Shown: positions 33,740 to 43,408 of the stretch, piece after piece
Position numbering within the stretch: position 1 is the stretch's first letter
How the letters are laid out: each line of letters starts with the position of its first letter
Origin: Azospirillum brasilense
GTDB taxonomy: Bacteria > Pseudomonadota > Alphaproteobacteria > Azospirillales > Azospirillaceae
Direction: 5' to 3'
Length of the DNA stretch: 64,000 bases
Assembly (NCBI RefSeq): GCF_001315015.1
Contig: NZ_CP012914.1
Span: 310,001 to 374,000, forward strand
Program-made: the position numbers and the translations under genes
The notes under the pieces: model-generated
What the model saw: only the letters and a program-made list of their open reading frames with translations
Told to the model about the DNA's origin: nothing
The model's database searches: none

Positions 33740-34789
33740 ATGGGCTTGGTCCGGTCTTTCGCGCGCGCCGCGGTGGTTGCCGCGGTTCTGGCGGCGGCGC
33801 TGGCCGCGCCATCCGGCGGTCCGCGGGCCGAAACCATGGAGGATGTGCGGGAGCGCGGGCTGCTGCGTTGCGGCGTCTCGTCCAGCGGGGCCGGTCTGGC
33901 GGCGGTGGACGACAACGGCAACTGGCGCGGCTTCTTCGTGGACATGTGCCGGGCGCTGGCTGCCGCCGTCGCCGGCAAGGCCGACCGCGTGGAGTTTGTC
34001 GAGACCAACTCCGAGAACCGCTTCGCCATCCTGCGCAACGGCGAGGTGGACGTGGTGATGGAGGGGACGACCTGGACCCTGCAGCGCGACGCCACCTTCG
34101 GCATCGATTTCCCGGCGGTCTACCTGTTCGACGGCCAGGGGTTCATCGCGCACCGCGCCCAGGGCATCGCCCGCCTGTCCGACCTGCCGCCCGGCGCCTC
34201 GGTCTGCGTGATCGAGCAGACCACGACCCTGCGCAACCTGGAGGATTGGATGGCCCGCACCGGCCTGCGCTTCCGCCTGAAGCCGGTGCGCTCGACCGAG
34301 GGGGCGCTGTCGGCTTTCTTCAACCATCACTGCGACCTCTACACCAGCGACCGCATCGGCCTGCACGCCCAGCGCCTGCTGAAGGCCCCCGAGCGCGAGG
34401 ACTATGTCATCCTGCCGGAGGCGATCTCCAAGGAGCCGTTGGGGCCGATGGTCCGTCCGGACGAGCGGCGGTGGTTCGACGTCGTGCGCTGGGTGTTCCT
34501 GGCCACCGTCCTGGCCGAGGAGAAGGGCATCACCACCGCCAACGCCGCCCGCCTGAAGGAGGAGGCCCAGGACCCGGAGGTGCGCCGCTTCCTCGGGGCC
34601 ACCGCCGGGGTCGGCTGGGGGCTGGGGCTGGACGACGGCTGGGCCTTCCGCGTGGTCACGCAGGTCGGGAACTACGGCGAGATCTTCGACCGCCATCTGG
34701 GCGCCGCCTCGCCGCTGGGCATCGACCGCGGGATGAACGGGCTGTGGATGAACGGCGGCCTGCACTACGCCCCGCCGCTGGGAGGATGA
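33740..34789 (+). CDS. Orphan amino acid-type periplasmic binding protein (AapJ-like)
   Basis: 349 residues with signal peptide (cleavage near GPRA-ETM). SBP_bac_3 fold: [62 protein letters not shown] and [14 protein letters not shown] are the pattern of general L-amino-acid binding proteins such as AapJ. No permease or ATPase genes follow; trpB is next. It may share a transporter encoded elsewhere or serve the divergent hybrid kinase as a ligand-presenting subunit, as TorT does for TorS. ATG 33740 fits the signal peptide start. Confidence 0.85.
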   Translation: MGLVRSFARAAVVAAVLAAALAAPSGGPRAETMEDVRERGLLRCGVSSSGAGLAAVDDNGNWRGFFVDMCRALAAAVAGKADRVEFVETNSENRFAILRNGEVDVVMEGTTWTLQRDATFGIDFPAVYLFDGQGFIAHRAQGIARLSDLPPGASVCVIEQTTTLRNLEDWMARTGLRFRLKPVRSTEGALSAFFNHHCDLYTSDRIGLHAQRLLKAPEREDYVILPEAISKEPLGPMVRPDERRWFDVVRWVFLATVLAEEKGITTANAARLKEEAQDPEVRRFLGATAGVGWGLGLDDGWAFRVVTQVGNYGEIFDRHLGAASPLGIDRGMNGLWMNGGLHYAPPLGG

Positions 34790-34961
34790 GGGCGGCGGCG
34801 CTCTGCCATGCCGCCCCGCCGGATTGCCTTCGCGCCGGCTTTTCCCATCTTGTGGGCATGTTCGGCGAAAGGTTCGGCGAACGCTTCAAATCCGGGCGAT
34901 CCGCCGCTATGGTGGCGCCTTCCGGGCGCCGCGCGGCCCGCTTCAGGCAGTTTCCCAGGCC

Positions 34962-36179
34962 ATGACCAGACCCAACACCTACCGTTCCGGTCCCGACGAG
35001 CGCGGGCATTTCGGCATCTATGGCGGACGCTTCGTCGCCGAGACGCTGATGCCCCTGATCCTTGAGGTGGAGAAAGCCTACCGCGAGGCCCGGGCCGATC
35101 CCGCCTTCGAGGGCGCGATCCGCGAGCAGCTCAAGCAATATGTCGGCCGCCCGAACCCGCTCTACTACGCCGAACGCCTGACGGAGAAGCTCGGCGGCGC
35201 GAAGATCTACTTCAAGCGCGAGGAGCTGAACCACACCGGCGCGCACAAGATCAACAACTGCATCGGCCAGATCCTGCTCGCCCGCCGCATGGGCAAGAAG
35301 CGGATCATCGCCGAGACGGGCGCCGGCCAGCACGGTGTGGCGACCGCCACGGTCTGCGCGCTGTTCGACATGCCCTGCGTCATCTACATGGGCGAGACCG
35401 ACATCGCCCGCCAGCAGCCCAACGTCTTCCGCATGAAGCTGCTGGGGGCCGAGGTGGTCCCGGTGACCTCCGGCGCGCGGACGCTGAAGGACGCGATGAA
35501 CGAGGCGCTGCGCGACTGGGTCACCAACGTCGCCGACACCTACTACCTGATCGGCACGGCCGCCGGCCCGCACCCGTACCCCGCCATGGTCCGCGACTTC
35601 CAGTCGGTGATCGGCGACGAGGTGCGCGTGCAGATGCAGGAGCTGGAGGGCCGTCTTCCGGACAGCCTCGTCGCCTGCGTCGGCGGCGGCTCCAACGCCA
35701 TCGGCCTGTTCCATCCCTTCCTCGACGATCCGTCGGTGCAGATGGTCGCGGTCGAGGCCGCCGGCCACGGCATCGACAAGGGGCCGCTGGCCCACGCCGC
35801 CTCGATCACCGGCGGGCGCCCCGGCGTCCTGCACGGCAACCGCACCTACCTGCTGCAGGACGAGGACGGGCAGATCCTGGAAGGCCATTCCATCTCCGCC
35901 GGCCTGGACTATCCGGGCGTCGGACCGGAGCATTCCTGGCTGCACGACATCGGGCGCGTCGAGTATGTCTCGGCCACCGACCAGGAGACGCTGGACGCCT
36001 TCCAGCTCTGCGCCCGCACCGAGGGCATCATCCCCGCGCTGGAATCGGCGCACGCGCTGGCGGAGATCGTGAAGCGCGCCCCGAAACTGCCCAAGGACCA
36101 CCTGATGGTGCTCTGCCTGTCGGGCCGCGGCGACAAGGACATCTTCTCCGTCGCCCAGCATCTGGGAGTGAAGCTGTGA
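34962..36179 (+). CDS. trpB: Tryptophan synthase beta chain
   Basis: 405 residues. PLP-binding lysine in [16 protein letters not shown], the substrate loop [14 protein letters not shown], the PLP-phosphate loop [15 protein letters not shown] and the typical [17 protein letters not shown]. Makes tryptophan from indole and serine in complex with TrpA. Start at ATG 34962 ([22 protein letters not shown]), the usual alphaproteobacterial N-terminus. Its stop overlaps the trpA GTG by four bases. The usual upstream partner trpF is missing here. Confidence 0.97.
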   Translation: MTRPNTYRSGPDERGHFGIYGGRFVAETLMPLILEVEKAYREARADPAFEGAIREQLKQYVGRPNPLYYAERLTEKLGGAKIYFKREELNHTGAHKINNCIGQILLARRMGKKRIIAETGAGQHGVATATVCALFDMPCVIYMGETDIARQQPNVFRMKLLGAEVVPVTSGARTLKDAMNEALRDWVTNVADTYYLIGTAAGPHPYPAMVRDFQSVIGDEVRVQMQELEGRLPDSLVACVGGGSNAIGLFHPFLDDPSVQMVAVEAAGHGIDKGPLAHAASITGGRPGVLHGNRTYLLQDEDGQILEGHSISAGLDYPGVGPEHSWLHDIGRVEYVSATDQETLDAFQLCARTEGIIPALESAHALAEIVKRAPKLPKDHLMVLCLSGRGDKDIFSVAQHLGVKL

Positions 36180-37030
36180 GCGCCCTCAACGACAAGTCCG
36201 TTGACAATGGCCGCATCGCCCGGCGGTTCGCCGCGCTGAAGGCGGAGGGCCGCGCCGGCCTCGTCACCTTCATCACCGCGGGCGACCCGGACCTGGAGAC
36301 CTGCCGCGCCGTCCTGCACGGCCTGCCCGCCGCGGGCGCCGATCTGATCGAGCTGGGGCTGCCCTTCTCCGACCCGATGGCCGACGGCCCGGCGATCCAG
36401 GCGGCCAGCCTGCGCGCGCTCCACGCCGGGACGACGGCGCGCAAGACGCTGGACCTCGTGCGCGGCTTCCGTGAAACGGACGCCGACACGCCGGTGATCC
36501 TGATGGGCTATTACAACCCGATCCACGCCTATGGGGTGGACCGCTTCCTGGCCGACGCCATCGAGGCCGGGGTGGACGGGCTGATCGTCGTCGACCTGCC
36601 ACCCGAAGAGGACGAGGAGCTGTGCATCCCGGCGCTGAAGGCCGGGGTGAACTTCATCCGCCTGGCGACGCCGACCACCGACGACAAGCGCCTGCCGGCG
36701 GTTCTCCAGAACACCTCGGGCTTCGTCTATTACGTGTCGATCGCCGGCATCACCGGTGCTGCCAGCGCCGACAACGCCGCGGTGGGCGCCGCGGTGGAGC
36801 GGCTGAAGCGCCACACCGACCTGCCGGTGGCGGTCGGCTTCGGCATCAAGACGCCGGAGCAGGCGGCCGAGGTCGCCCGCGTCGCCGACGCGGCGGTGGT
36901 CGGCTCGGCCATCGTCACGCGGCTCGCCGGCGGGCTGGACGCGGACGGCAAGGCCCGTCCGGGTCTGGCCGAGGATGTGCTGGGCTTCGTCCGGGAACTG
37001 GCCGGCGGCGTGCGCGGCGCGCGCGTCTGA
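36176..37030 (+). CDS. trpA: Tryptophan synthase alpha chain
   Basis: 284 residues with the catalytic Glu in [19 protein letters not shown], catalytic Asp in IVVDLPPEE, and the [13 protein letters not shown] and [13 protein letters not shown] loops. Cleaves indole-3-glycerol phosphate and channels indole to TrpB. Starts with GTG overlapping the trpB stop. Followed by accD after a 63-bp gap. Confidence 0.97.
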   Translation: MSALNDKSVDNGRIARRFAALKAEGRAGLVTFITAGDPDLETCRAVLHGLPAAGADLIELGLPFSDPMADGPAIQAASLRALHAGTTARKTLDLVRGFRETDADTPVILMGYYNPIHAYGVDRFLADAIEAGVDGLIVVDLPPEEDEELCIPALKAGVNFIRLATPTTDDKRLPAVLQNTSGFVYYVSIAGITGAASADNAAVGAAVERLKRHTDLPVAVGFGIKTPEQAAEVARVADAAVVGSAIVTRLAGGLDADGKARPGLAEDVLGFVRELAGGVRGARV

Positions 37031-37093
37031 GTGCGTCGGGCCTAGATCGCCGGGCTGCGAGCGCCGGCTGAGCGGGATATCAGGAAGAATGCG

Positions 37094-38074
37094 ATGAACT
37101 GGCTTACCAACTACGTCCGCCCCAAGATCCGCGCCCTCTATGCCCGCAAGGAGGTTCCCGACAACCTCTGGCACAAGTGCCCGAGCTGCGAGGCGATGCT
37201 CTTCCACCGCGATCTGGAGGAGAACCTCAACGTCTGCCAGCATTGCGGCTTCCACATGCGGCTAGACCCGATCAAGCGGCTGGCCTCGATGTTCGACGAG
37301 GGCGACTACCAGTCGGTCGAGCTGCCGAAGTCGGTGGTCGATCCGCTGAAGTTCCGCGACCAGAAGCGCTACACCGACCGCCTGAAGGAGGCCCAGACCA
37401 AGACGGGCCGGCATGACGCCATCGTCGTCGGCTCCGGCCTGATCGGCGGGCAGCCGGCGGTCGTCGCGGCCTTCGACTTCGGCTTCATGGGCGGCTCGAT
37501 GGGCATCGCGGTGGGCGAGGGCATCCTGGCCGCCGCCCGCACCGCCATCGCCCAGAAGGCGGCGCTGATCGTCGTCCCGGCCTCGGGCGGGGCGCGCATG
37601 CAGGAAGGCATCCTGTCGCTGATGCAGATGCCGCGCACCACGATCGCGGTGGAGATGGTCAAGGAAGCCGGCCTGCCCTACATCGTGGTGCTGACCGACC
37701 CGACGACCGGCGGTGTTACCGCCTCCTTCGCGATGATCGGCGACATCCACATCGCCGAGAAGGGCGCGCAGATCGGCTTCGCCGGCGCCCGCGTGATCGA
37801 GAGCACGATCCGCGAGACCCTGCCGGAGGGCTTCCAGCGCTCCGAATACCTGCAGGAGCACGGCATGGTGGACATGGTCGTCCATCGCCGCGACCTGCGC
37901 CCGACCCTGTCGCGCGTCCTGACCCTGCTGATGCAGCCGGTCCTGGCCGTGGCGCCGGAAGCGCTGCCGGCCACGGCCGTCCAGGCGGAGGAGCCGCGTA
38001 GCCAGGCGGAGGCCGCCGACGAGACGCCGGCCCAGGCCGGCGCCGAGAGGACCGGCTCCGAGCAGCCGGCCTGA
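37094..38074 (+). CDS. accD: Acetyl-CoA carboxylase carboxyltransferase beta subunit
   Basis: 326 residues. N-terminal zinc ribbon with Cys29, Cys32, Cys48 and Cys51 (CPSC...CQHC), then the carboxyltransferase domain with [32 protein letters not shown] and [12 protein letters not shown]. First step of fatty acid synthesis together with AccA. A C-terminal 40-residue Ala/Glu-rich tail is extra and probably disordered. AGGAAG precedes the ATG. folC starts seven bases after its stop. Confidence 0.96.
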   Translation: MNWLTNYVRPKIRALYARKEVPDNLWHKCPSCEAMLFHRDLEENLNVCQHCGFHMRLDPIKRLASMFDEGDYQSVELPKSVVDPLKFRDQKRYTDRLKEAQTKTGRHDAIVVGSGLIGGQPAVVAAFDFGFMGGSMGIAVGEGILAAARTAIAQKAALIVVPASGGARMQEGILSLMQMPRTTIAVEMVKEAGLPYIVVLTDPTTGGVTASFAMIGDIHIAEKGAQIGFAGARVIESTIRETLPEGFQRSEYLQEHGMVDMVVHRRDLRPTLSRVLTLLMQPVLAVAPEALPATAVQAEEPRSQAEAADETPAQAGAERTGSEQPA

Positions 38075-38081
38075 TCCCGCC

Positions 38082-39380
38082 ATGCCGCTCGCTGAGTCGC
38101 TCGCCGATCCGGTTCTCGACCGGCTGAAGGGGCTGCACCCCAAGGTCATCGACCTGTCGCTGGACCGCGTGCACCGGCTGCTCGCCGCGCTGGACCATCC
38201 GGAGCGGCGCCTGCCGCCGGTGGTCCATGTGGCGGGCACCAACGGCAAGGGCTCCACGCTCGCCTTCCTGCGGGCGATGCTGGAGGCTGCGGGGCTGCGG
38301 GTGCATGTCTACACCTCGCCGCACCTCGTGCGCTTCCACGAGCGCATCCGGCTGGCCGGCTCGCTGATCGACGACGACCGGCTGGCCGCCCTGCTGGAGG
38401 AATGCGAGGCGGCGAACGGCGGCGGGCCGATCACCTTCTTCGAGGTGACGACGGTCGCCGCCCTGCTCGCCTTCGCGCGGGAGCCGGCGGACGTGGTGCT
38501 GCTGGAAACCGGGCTGGGCGGACGGCTGGACGCCACCAACGTGGTGGACCGCCCGGCGGTCACCGCCATCACGCGCATCTCCTACGACCACCGCCAGTTC
38601 CTCGGCGACACGCTGGAGGCCATCGCGGGCGAGAAGGCCGGCATCTTCAAGCCGGGCGTCCCCGCCGTGATCTTCCCGCAGCCCGCGGAGGAGGCGGCCC
38701 GCACCCTGGCCATCCGCGCCGAGACGGTGGGCGCGCCGGTTCCCGGCTGGTCGGTCACCCCGACCGCGGGCGGTTTCCGCTTCGAAAGCGACCGCCGCCG
38801 CATCGAGCTGCCGCTGCCGGGGCTGGCCGGAGCGCACCAGATCCTCAACGCCGGGGTGGCGCTGGCCTGCCTGGACCATTTGCCGGTCAAGGTCGACGAC
38901 GCGGCGGTGCGCCGCGGCCTCGCCGCCGTGCACTGGCCCGCCCGCCTGCAACGGCTGACCCGCGGCCCCCTGGCCGAGGCCTTGCCCGCCGGCTGGGACC
39001 TGTGGCTGGACGGCGGCCACAACGACTCGGCGGGCGAGGTTCTGGCCGTCCAGGCCGCACGCTGGGCGGAGGAGGAGCCGCAACGGCCGCTGCTGCTGGT
39101 CTACGGCATGCTGGCGAGCAAGGAGCCGCGGGAGTTCCTGGGTCCGCTGGCGCCCTTCGTCTCCGCCGCCCGCACCGTCGCCATTCCCGGCGAGGAGGCG
39201 TCGCTGACGGCGGAGGACACCGCCGCGGCCACCCGCGCCTGCGGCATCGCCGACAGCGCGGCGGCGGCGGATGTGGGCAGCGCCCTGGAGGATATGACGC
39301 GGCGGGTCGAAGGGCCGGCCCGCGTGCTGATCTGCGGCTCGCTCTATCTGGCCGGCACGGTGCTGGCGGAGAACGGCTGA
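38082..39380 (+). CDS. folC: Dihydrofolate/folylpolyglutamate synthase
   Basis: 432 residues of the Mur-ligase fold: P-loop HVAGTNGKGSTLAFLRAML, then VYTSPHLVRFHERIRLAG, VLLETGLGGRLDATNVV and LDGGHNDSA. Adds glutamate to folates. Last gene of the compact trpB-trpA-accD-folC set, convergent with the zinc-ribbon repeat protein. Confidence 0.96.
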   Translation: MPLAESLADPVLDRLKGLHPKVIDLSLDRVHRLLAALDHPERRLPPVVHVAGTNGKGSTLAFLRAMLEAAGLRVHVYTSPHLVRFHERIRLAGSLIDDDRLAALLEECEAANGGGPITFFEVTTVAALLAFAREPADVVLLETGLGGRLDATNVVDRPAVTAITRISYDHRQFLGDTLEAIAGEKAGIFKPGVPAVIFPQPAEEAARTLAIRAETVGAPVPGWSVTPTAGGFRFESDRRRIELPLPGLAGAHQILNAGVALACLDHLPVKVDDAAVRRGLAAVHWPARLQRLTRGPLAEALPAGWDLWLDGGHNDSAGEVLAVQAARWAEEEPQRPLLLVYGMLASKEPREFLGPLAPFVSAARTVAIPGEEASLTAEDTAAATRACGIADSAAAADVGSALEDMTRRVEGPARVLICGSLYLAGTVLAENG

Positions 39381-39404
39381 TTCGGAGGGACGGCAAGCGG
39401 GGCC

Positions 39405-41120
39405 TCAGCGCCCCTGCTTGCCGTCCAACTCCAGCATGTTGCGCAGCGCGGCCAGGGTCTTGCCGAGCGTGCCCGAATCGTCCTTGGCGGTTTTCTTTCC
39501 CGCCTCGTTGCCTTTCGCCTGCCTGACGGCGTCGGGCTTGGGCTTTTCCGACGCGCTCACAGGGACCGGCTCAACGAGGTCCAGAGGCTCGTCGGCATCG
39601 TCCGGTTCCGCTTCCGGCTCCGCCGCGCGGCGCGGCAGCGGCTTGAAGCCGGGCAAGGCGTCCGCGTCGGAGCGGGTGGGCGCTTCGCTTTTCCAGGCAG
39701 GGTGGGGCGGGTCGTCCAGATCGCTTTCCGCCTCGACGAGCGCGCGCAGGGCGCGCAACGCCTCTTCCATGTCCTGTTCCTGGGCGGACTTGCGCAGCAC
39801 GGGGAGGCTCTCCTCGTCCGGCCCGTCGTCCCCATCCACATCCTCGCGGTTCCAGAAGGCGTCATCGGCGTCGGCTTTCCGATCCTCCGCGCCGTCCTCT
39901 TCCGGACCGTCATCAACATCAATATCGCCAGTGTCGGCATCGCCACTGTCGGCCGGCTTGCGCGAGCGGCCGAACAGCGGAGTCACGACGCCGCCGTCGC
40001 GGTCCTGCTCGTCTTCGTCCTCGTCGCGGTCGGCGGCCGCCTTCTGAACCATGCTGCGCAGGGCGGCGATGGTGCGGTCCAGTGGTTCGCTTCCGGAGGG
40101 CGCGAGGTCGCGCTCCCGGGGGCGCTCCCGGGGGCGCTCCCACGGGGGCGGGGCCTTGTCCGGGTCGCGGATGGCGAAGCCCAGGATGTCGTCGTTGGAC
40201 GGCTCCGCCTCATCGGGGTCGTCGTCGGGGGCGTCTTCGCCCGGCTGATCGATGGCGTCCGTGATCGAAAAGGCTGTCGGCAGGGCAGGCGGCGGAGACG
40301 CAGCCTCTTCCGCGCGGGTGCCGTCGCCACGGCCGTCCAAGATGCTGCGCAGCGCCGCGATGGTGCGGTCGAAGGAGCGGGAGGCGTCGTCGTCCGGATC
40401 GTCGGCAACCGTCGGGCGGCTCGACCGGATGGGCGGTGTCGGCGGCGGGGCGATGGCCTCGACCCGGTCCGCTTCGTCGTCCCCGCCGTCATGCTGATCG
40501 GCGTCCCGGTCCAGAAGAGTCCAGCGGCGCGGGCTCCAATCCTCGTCGTCGTCGAAGTCCGTCCCGTCGTCGTTCCGCTCCGCGTCGTCCGCCGCGGCAT
40601 CGTCGTGGCCGGCAAGGTCGGCGAGCGACACCGGCTCCCACAGCGGGCGCCGGCCCGACTCGGGAGCGGCGCCACCGTCCGCCGCCAGCCGCTCCAGTTC
40701 CAGATCCAAGTCCGGATCCAGCGCGGCGGGTTCGACCCGAACGGTCGAGGGTGCGGGGGCGGGCGCCCGCATGGCTGGCGCGGCATCCTCCGCCTCCGGC
40801 TCGTCCATCGCATCGCCGCGGGTCCGCACCGCGTCGAGCAGCCCTTGCAGGGCGGCCAGCGGCCCGGCGAAGGACGGGGCGTCCTCCTGCATGGTCGCTG
40901 CCGTCACGGGCGTCGAGAAGGGCGGGGGCGCCGGACGGCTTTCGGTGTCGCGGGAATTGCAGCGCGAACAGCGGTAATGGGGGGCGATGGACAAAACCGG
41001 ATAATTGGGGCCGAAGCGCCGGTTCATGTCCGCGCGCGGCAGCACGCCCTCGTGGCCGCAGGCGCGGCAGCGGACGTGCACATCGACCTCGATGTCGCGC
41101 AGGTAAAGCATGCGTGCCAT
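39405..41120 (-). CDS. Zinc-ribbon protein with five spaced short helical repeats, unknown function
   Basis: 571 residues from the ATG at 41118-41120. N-terminal zinc ribbon with Cys18, Cys21, Cys51, Cys54 (CRAC...CSRC). The rest is acidic, low-complexity and probably disordered, punctuated by five copies of a short amphipathic helix: PLAALQGLLDAV (87-98), FDRTIAALRSILDG (250-263), LDRTIAALRSMVQKA (347-361), MEEALRALRALVEA (451-464) and LGKTLAALRNMLEL (552-565). Several short basic patches separate the acidic linkers. This looks like a scaffold presenting repeated docking motifs. I do not recognise the family. Upstream lies tRNA-Arg, divergent. Confidence 0.8.
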   Translation of the reverse strand: MARMLYLRDIEVDVHVRCRACGHEGVLPRADMNRRFGPNYPVLSIAPHYRCSRCNSRDTESRPAPPPFSTPVTAATMQEDAPSFAGPLAALQGLLDAVRTRGDAMDEPEAEDAAPAMRAPAPAPSTVRVEPAALDPDLDLELERLAADGGAAPESGRRPLWEPVSLADLAGHDDAAADDAERNDDGTDFDDDEDWSPRRWTLLDRDADQHDGGDDEADRVEAIAPPPTPPIRSSRPTVADDPDDDASRSFDRTIAALRSILDGRGDGTRAEEAASPPPALPTAFSITDAIDQPGEDAPDDDPDEAEPSNDDILGFAIRDPDKAPPPWERPRERPRERDLAPSGSEPLDRTIAALRSMVQKAAADRDEDEDEQDRDGGVVTPLFGRSRKPADSGDADTGDIDVDDGPEEDGAEDRKADADDAFWNREDVDGDDGPDEESLPVLRKSAQEQDMEEALRALRALVEAESDLDDPPHPAWKSEAPTRSDADALPGFKPLPRRAAEPEAEPDDADEPLDLVEPVPVSASEKPKPDAVRQAKGNEAGKKTAKDDSGTLGKTLAALRNMLELDGKQGR

Positions 41121-41252
41121 GGGCGCAGTATACGCAGCGGCGTGCCCATGCCCAGCGGATTCGCCGGCCGCGCCATGCACCGTGCGGTTGGCATCGGTGA
41201 CCTTTTCGGCATGCCGGCTTGCAGGGCCTCCGAACGGGCCGGAGACGGACGG

Positions 41253-41281
41253 TTGGCAAGTCGCGGCGGAGCCGCTATGTT
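41253..41281 (+). promoter_or_regulatory. Sigma-70-type promoter of tRNA-Arg
   Basis: TTGGCA at 41253-41258 and TATGTT at 41276-41281 with 17-bp spacing, nine bases before the tRNA 5' end. Confidence 0.6.
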
Positions 41282-41290
41282 CTGCGCCGT

Positions 41291-41367
41291 GGCCCCGTAG
41301 CTCATCTGGATAGAGCGACGGTTTCCTAAACCGTAGGCAGCTGGTTCGAGTCCAGCCGGGGTCACCA
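41291..41367 (+). tRNA. tRNA-Arg (anticodon CCT)
   Basis: 77 nt including encoded CCA. Acceptor GGCCCCG pairs with CGGGGTC (one G-T). Anticodon stem ACGGT/ACCGT with loop TTCCTAA gives anticodon CCT, reading AGG arginine codons. T-arm GTTCGAG present. Confidence 0.96.
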
Positions 41368-41427
41368 CCTCCTTCCGCGGCCGGGTCCGCAGTCTGCTGA
41401 CCCCGCAATCCGATGGAGGGCCTTCCC

Positions 41428-42156
41428 ATGACCGCATCCCTGTTGCAGGACGCCGTTCTCGTCACCGGTGCCGGCCGCCGCGTTGGTCTGCATCTGGCCG
41501 AGCGGATGATGGCGCTGGGGCACCCCGTCGTCGCCCATTACCGCACGCACACCGAAGGTGTGGAGCGGCTGCGCGCCGCCGGGGCGGTCTGCCTGCAAGG
41601 CGATCTGGCCGATCCGGACGGCGGGCCGCGGCTGGCTGCGGCGGTGGGGGCCGTGGCGGGAAGCCTGCGGGCGGTGATCCACAACGCCTCGGCTTTCGAG
41701 GTGACGGCGTCGGACACCGCGGACGCGCTGCGGCAGCTCGACGTCTTCCACGCCGTTCATGTGCGCGCGCCCTTCGTGCTGAACCGCGAACTGGCGCCGC
41801 TGCTGGGCGCCTGTTCGGCGCGGCGGGCCGACATCGTCCACATCACCGACATCTACGCCGACAACCCCAACCCCGCTTTCGACGCCTATTGCGCCAGCAA
41901 GGCCGGGCTTCAGAACCTCGCGCTGTCCTTCGCCAAGCGTCTGGCCCCCAAGGTGAAGGTCAACGTCGTCCAACCGGGTCCGATCCTGTTCAAGGAATGG
42001 CACGGTCCCGACGCGCGTGCGCGCGTGCTGTCAGAGACGCTGCTCGGCGAAGAGGGCGGGGTGGAGGCCATCGGCATGGCGGTGGAGGCCGTCCTCCAGA
42101 ACCACTATCAGACCGGCGCCGTCGTCGCGGTGGACGGTGGCCGGCGCCTCGCCTAA
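41428..42156 (+). CDS. Pteridine reductase / dihydromonapterin reductase-like SDR (FolM/PruA type)
   Basis: 242 residues, short-chain dehydrogenase fold. The nucleotide motif VTGAGRRVGLHLAERM carries the TGxxxRxG variant typical of pteridine reductases (FolM, PTR1, PruA) rather than the usual TGxxxGxG. Catalytic YxxxK is YCASKAG; C-terminus AVVAVDGGRRLA. Start at ATG 41428 with GGAGGG seven bases upstream. It would reduce dihydromonapterin or related pterins with NADPH. It lies beside folK, a PruR-like gene and folE, so a pterin role is well supported. Its 3' end overlaps the convergent folK by 126 bp. Confidence 0.87.
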   Translation: MTASLLQDAVLVTGAGRRVGLHLAERMMALGHPVVAHYRTHTEGVERLRAAGAVCLQGDLADPDGGPRLAAAVGAVAGSLRAVIHNASAFEVTASDTADALRQLDVFHAVHVRAPFVLNRELAPLLGACSARRADIVHITDIYADNPNPAFDAYCASKAGLQNLALSFAKRLAPKVKVNVVQPGPILFKEWHGPDARARVLSETLLGEEGGVEAIGMAVEAVLQNHYQTGAVVAVDGGRRLA

Positions 42157-42693
42157 CCGTGGGGAGCCGCCCCGGCAACCCGGCGTGGCGGTGATGCACA
42201 GCTCGCCCCGCGGCGGTGGGACGGGGCGCCCGGTCAGAAGCGCGGTGATCTCCGCGAAGGGGGCGGCCAGATAGGCATCGGGACGCAGGGCCGCCAAGCC
42301 GTCCAGCGGGATGGCGCGGCCCACCCGACCGATCAGGTCGATGTCGGCGGGGCGGTCGCGCGTCTTGCAGCAGGGGTGCGCGCGGTCGCGGCCCAGCGCC
42401 AGCTCGATCTCCACGCACAGCCCCTTGCAGCAGGCCGGCTCCAGCGTGCTCGGCACATAGGCGCAGTAGTTGACGAAGGGATGGGCGCTCGTCATGCCGA
42501 CCGGGGCCGTGCGGTAGAAGCGGCTGAGCAGGACCGAGCCGAACAGGTTGGCCAGACGGGCGGCGATCCGCGCCGCGTTCAGATCGGGCTCCACATTCGT
42601 TCCGATTCCCAGGATGTAGCCGGCCGGTGGCAGGGGTGCGGAGGAAACCGGAATCAATGCGTCCATAAGCGTTCCGTCGGTCGGGATGTGCAT
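42031..42693 (-). CDS. folK: HPPK-like 6-hydroxymethyl-dihydropterin pyrophosphokinase
   Basis: 220 residues with the HPPK core: ILGIGTNVEPDLNAA, FYRTAPVGMTSAHPFVNYCAY and the ATP/Mg motif LGRDRAHPCCKTRDRPADIDLIG, matching GRxR...RxxDIDL. It transfers pyrophosphate to 6-hydroxymethyl-dihydropterin, feeding folate synthesis. Unusually Cys-rich (pairs ACCKG and PCCKT) and with a C-terminal extension of about 55 residues read from DNA antisense to the pteridine reductase. Two starts are possible (42693 and 42666). Divergent from the PruR-like gene. Confidence 0.85.
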   Translation of the reverse strand: MHIPTDGTLMDALIPVSSAPLPPAGYILGIGTNVEPDLNAARIAARLANLFGSVLLSRFYRTAPVGMTSAHPFVNYCAYVPSTLEPACCKGLCVEIELALGRDRAHPCCKTRDRPADIDLIGRVGRAIPLDGLAALRPDAYLAAPFAEITALLTGRPVPPPRGELCITATPGCRGGSPRLGEAPATVHRDDGAGLIVVLEDGLHRHADGLHPALFAEQRL

Positions 42694-42898
42694 GGGAAAG
42701 ATGTGAAAAGTCGGAGAGAAACGATGATGCCAAATCGTTGCAGGCTGATCATTTCACGAGCCAAATATGAACGGATTTCGATACGCCTTTCCGTATGTGA
42801 AAATTGAGGGGCTGATTTTTACAGAATTTTCGTTGGATCGTTCGCAGAAAGCAATCATGATAAAGGTTGCATGGCCGAATAGCGGACGGTTAGCCGAT
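42694..42898. promoter_or_regulatory. AT-richer divergent control region of folK and the PruR-like operon
   Basis: About 200 bp clearly richer in A/T than its surroundings, without a convincing gene. It contains an imperfect inverted repeat around 42776-42803 (GATACG...CGTATG with flanking TTTC/GAAA) between the divergent starts. Likely holds promoters for both sides; no consensus pair stands out. Confidence 0.4.
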
Positions 42899-43408
42899 AT
42901 GGTGGATAGAGTTGTTTGCCGTCTTATCGCCCTGGCGTTGTTTGTACTTGCCGGTGCGGCCAGTGCCGGGACGCTGCCGGAGCCGACGGAAAAGCCGATT
43001 TTGATCGTGTCGGGCCAGATCGGGGTGAGCAACCGCGACGGTGCTGCGGTCTTCGACCGTCCCATGCTGGAGGCGCTGGGCATGGTGTCCTTCACCACCG
43101 CCACCCCCTGGTACAAGGAACCGGTGACCTTCGAGGGGGTGCCGCTGGCCCGCCTGATGGAGCGTGTGGAGGCGCGCGGCGAGACGCTGACCGCGACGGC
43201 GCTGAACGACTACACCGGCGAAATCCCCATGGACGATGTCCGCAACCGCAAGGTGATCCTGGCGCTGAAGCGCGACGGGGCCTACATGCCGGTCAGCGAC
43301 AAGGGACCGCTGTTCATCGTTTATGATTTCGACCATGATCCGGAAGCCAACCGGCAGAAATATTTCGGACGCTCGGTCTGGCAGGTTGCCCGTCTGACCG
43401 TGAAGTGA
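42899..43408 (+). CDS. PruR-like periplasmic pterin-binding protein (molybdopterin-binding fold)
   Basis: 169 residues with signal peptide (cleavage near ASA-GTL, residue 23) and a small SUOX/oxidoreductase molybdopterin-binding-like domain: [39 protein letters not shown] and the end [10 protein letters not shown]. It lacks the catalytic Cys region of true sulfite oxidases. In Agrobacterium tumefaciens, PruR of this type binds pterins in the periplasm and controls the membrane enzyme DcpA. Here the gene overlaps a histidine-kinase gene by 4 bp (GTGA), making that kinase the likely partner. The start gives the best signal peptide. Confidence 0.8.
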   Translation: MVDRVVCRLIALALFVLAGAASAGTLPEPTEKPILIVSGQIGVSNRDGAAVFDRPMLEALGMVSFTTATPWYKEPVTFEGVPLARLMERVEARGETLTATALNDYTGEIPMDDVRNRKVILALKRDGAYMPVSDKGPLFIVYDFDHDPEANRQKYFGRSVWQVARLTVK

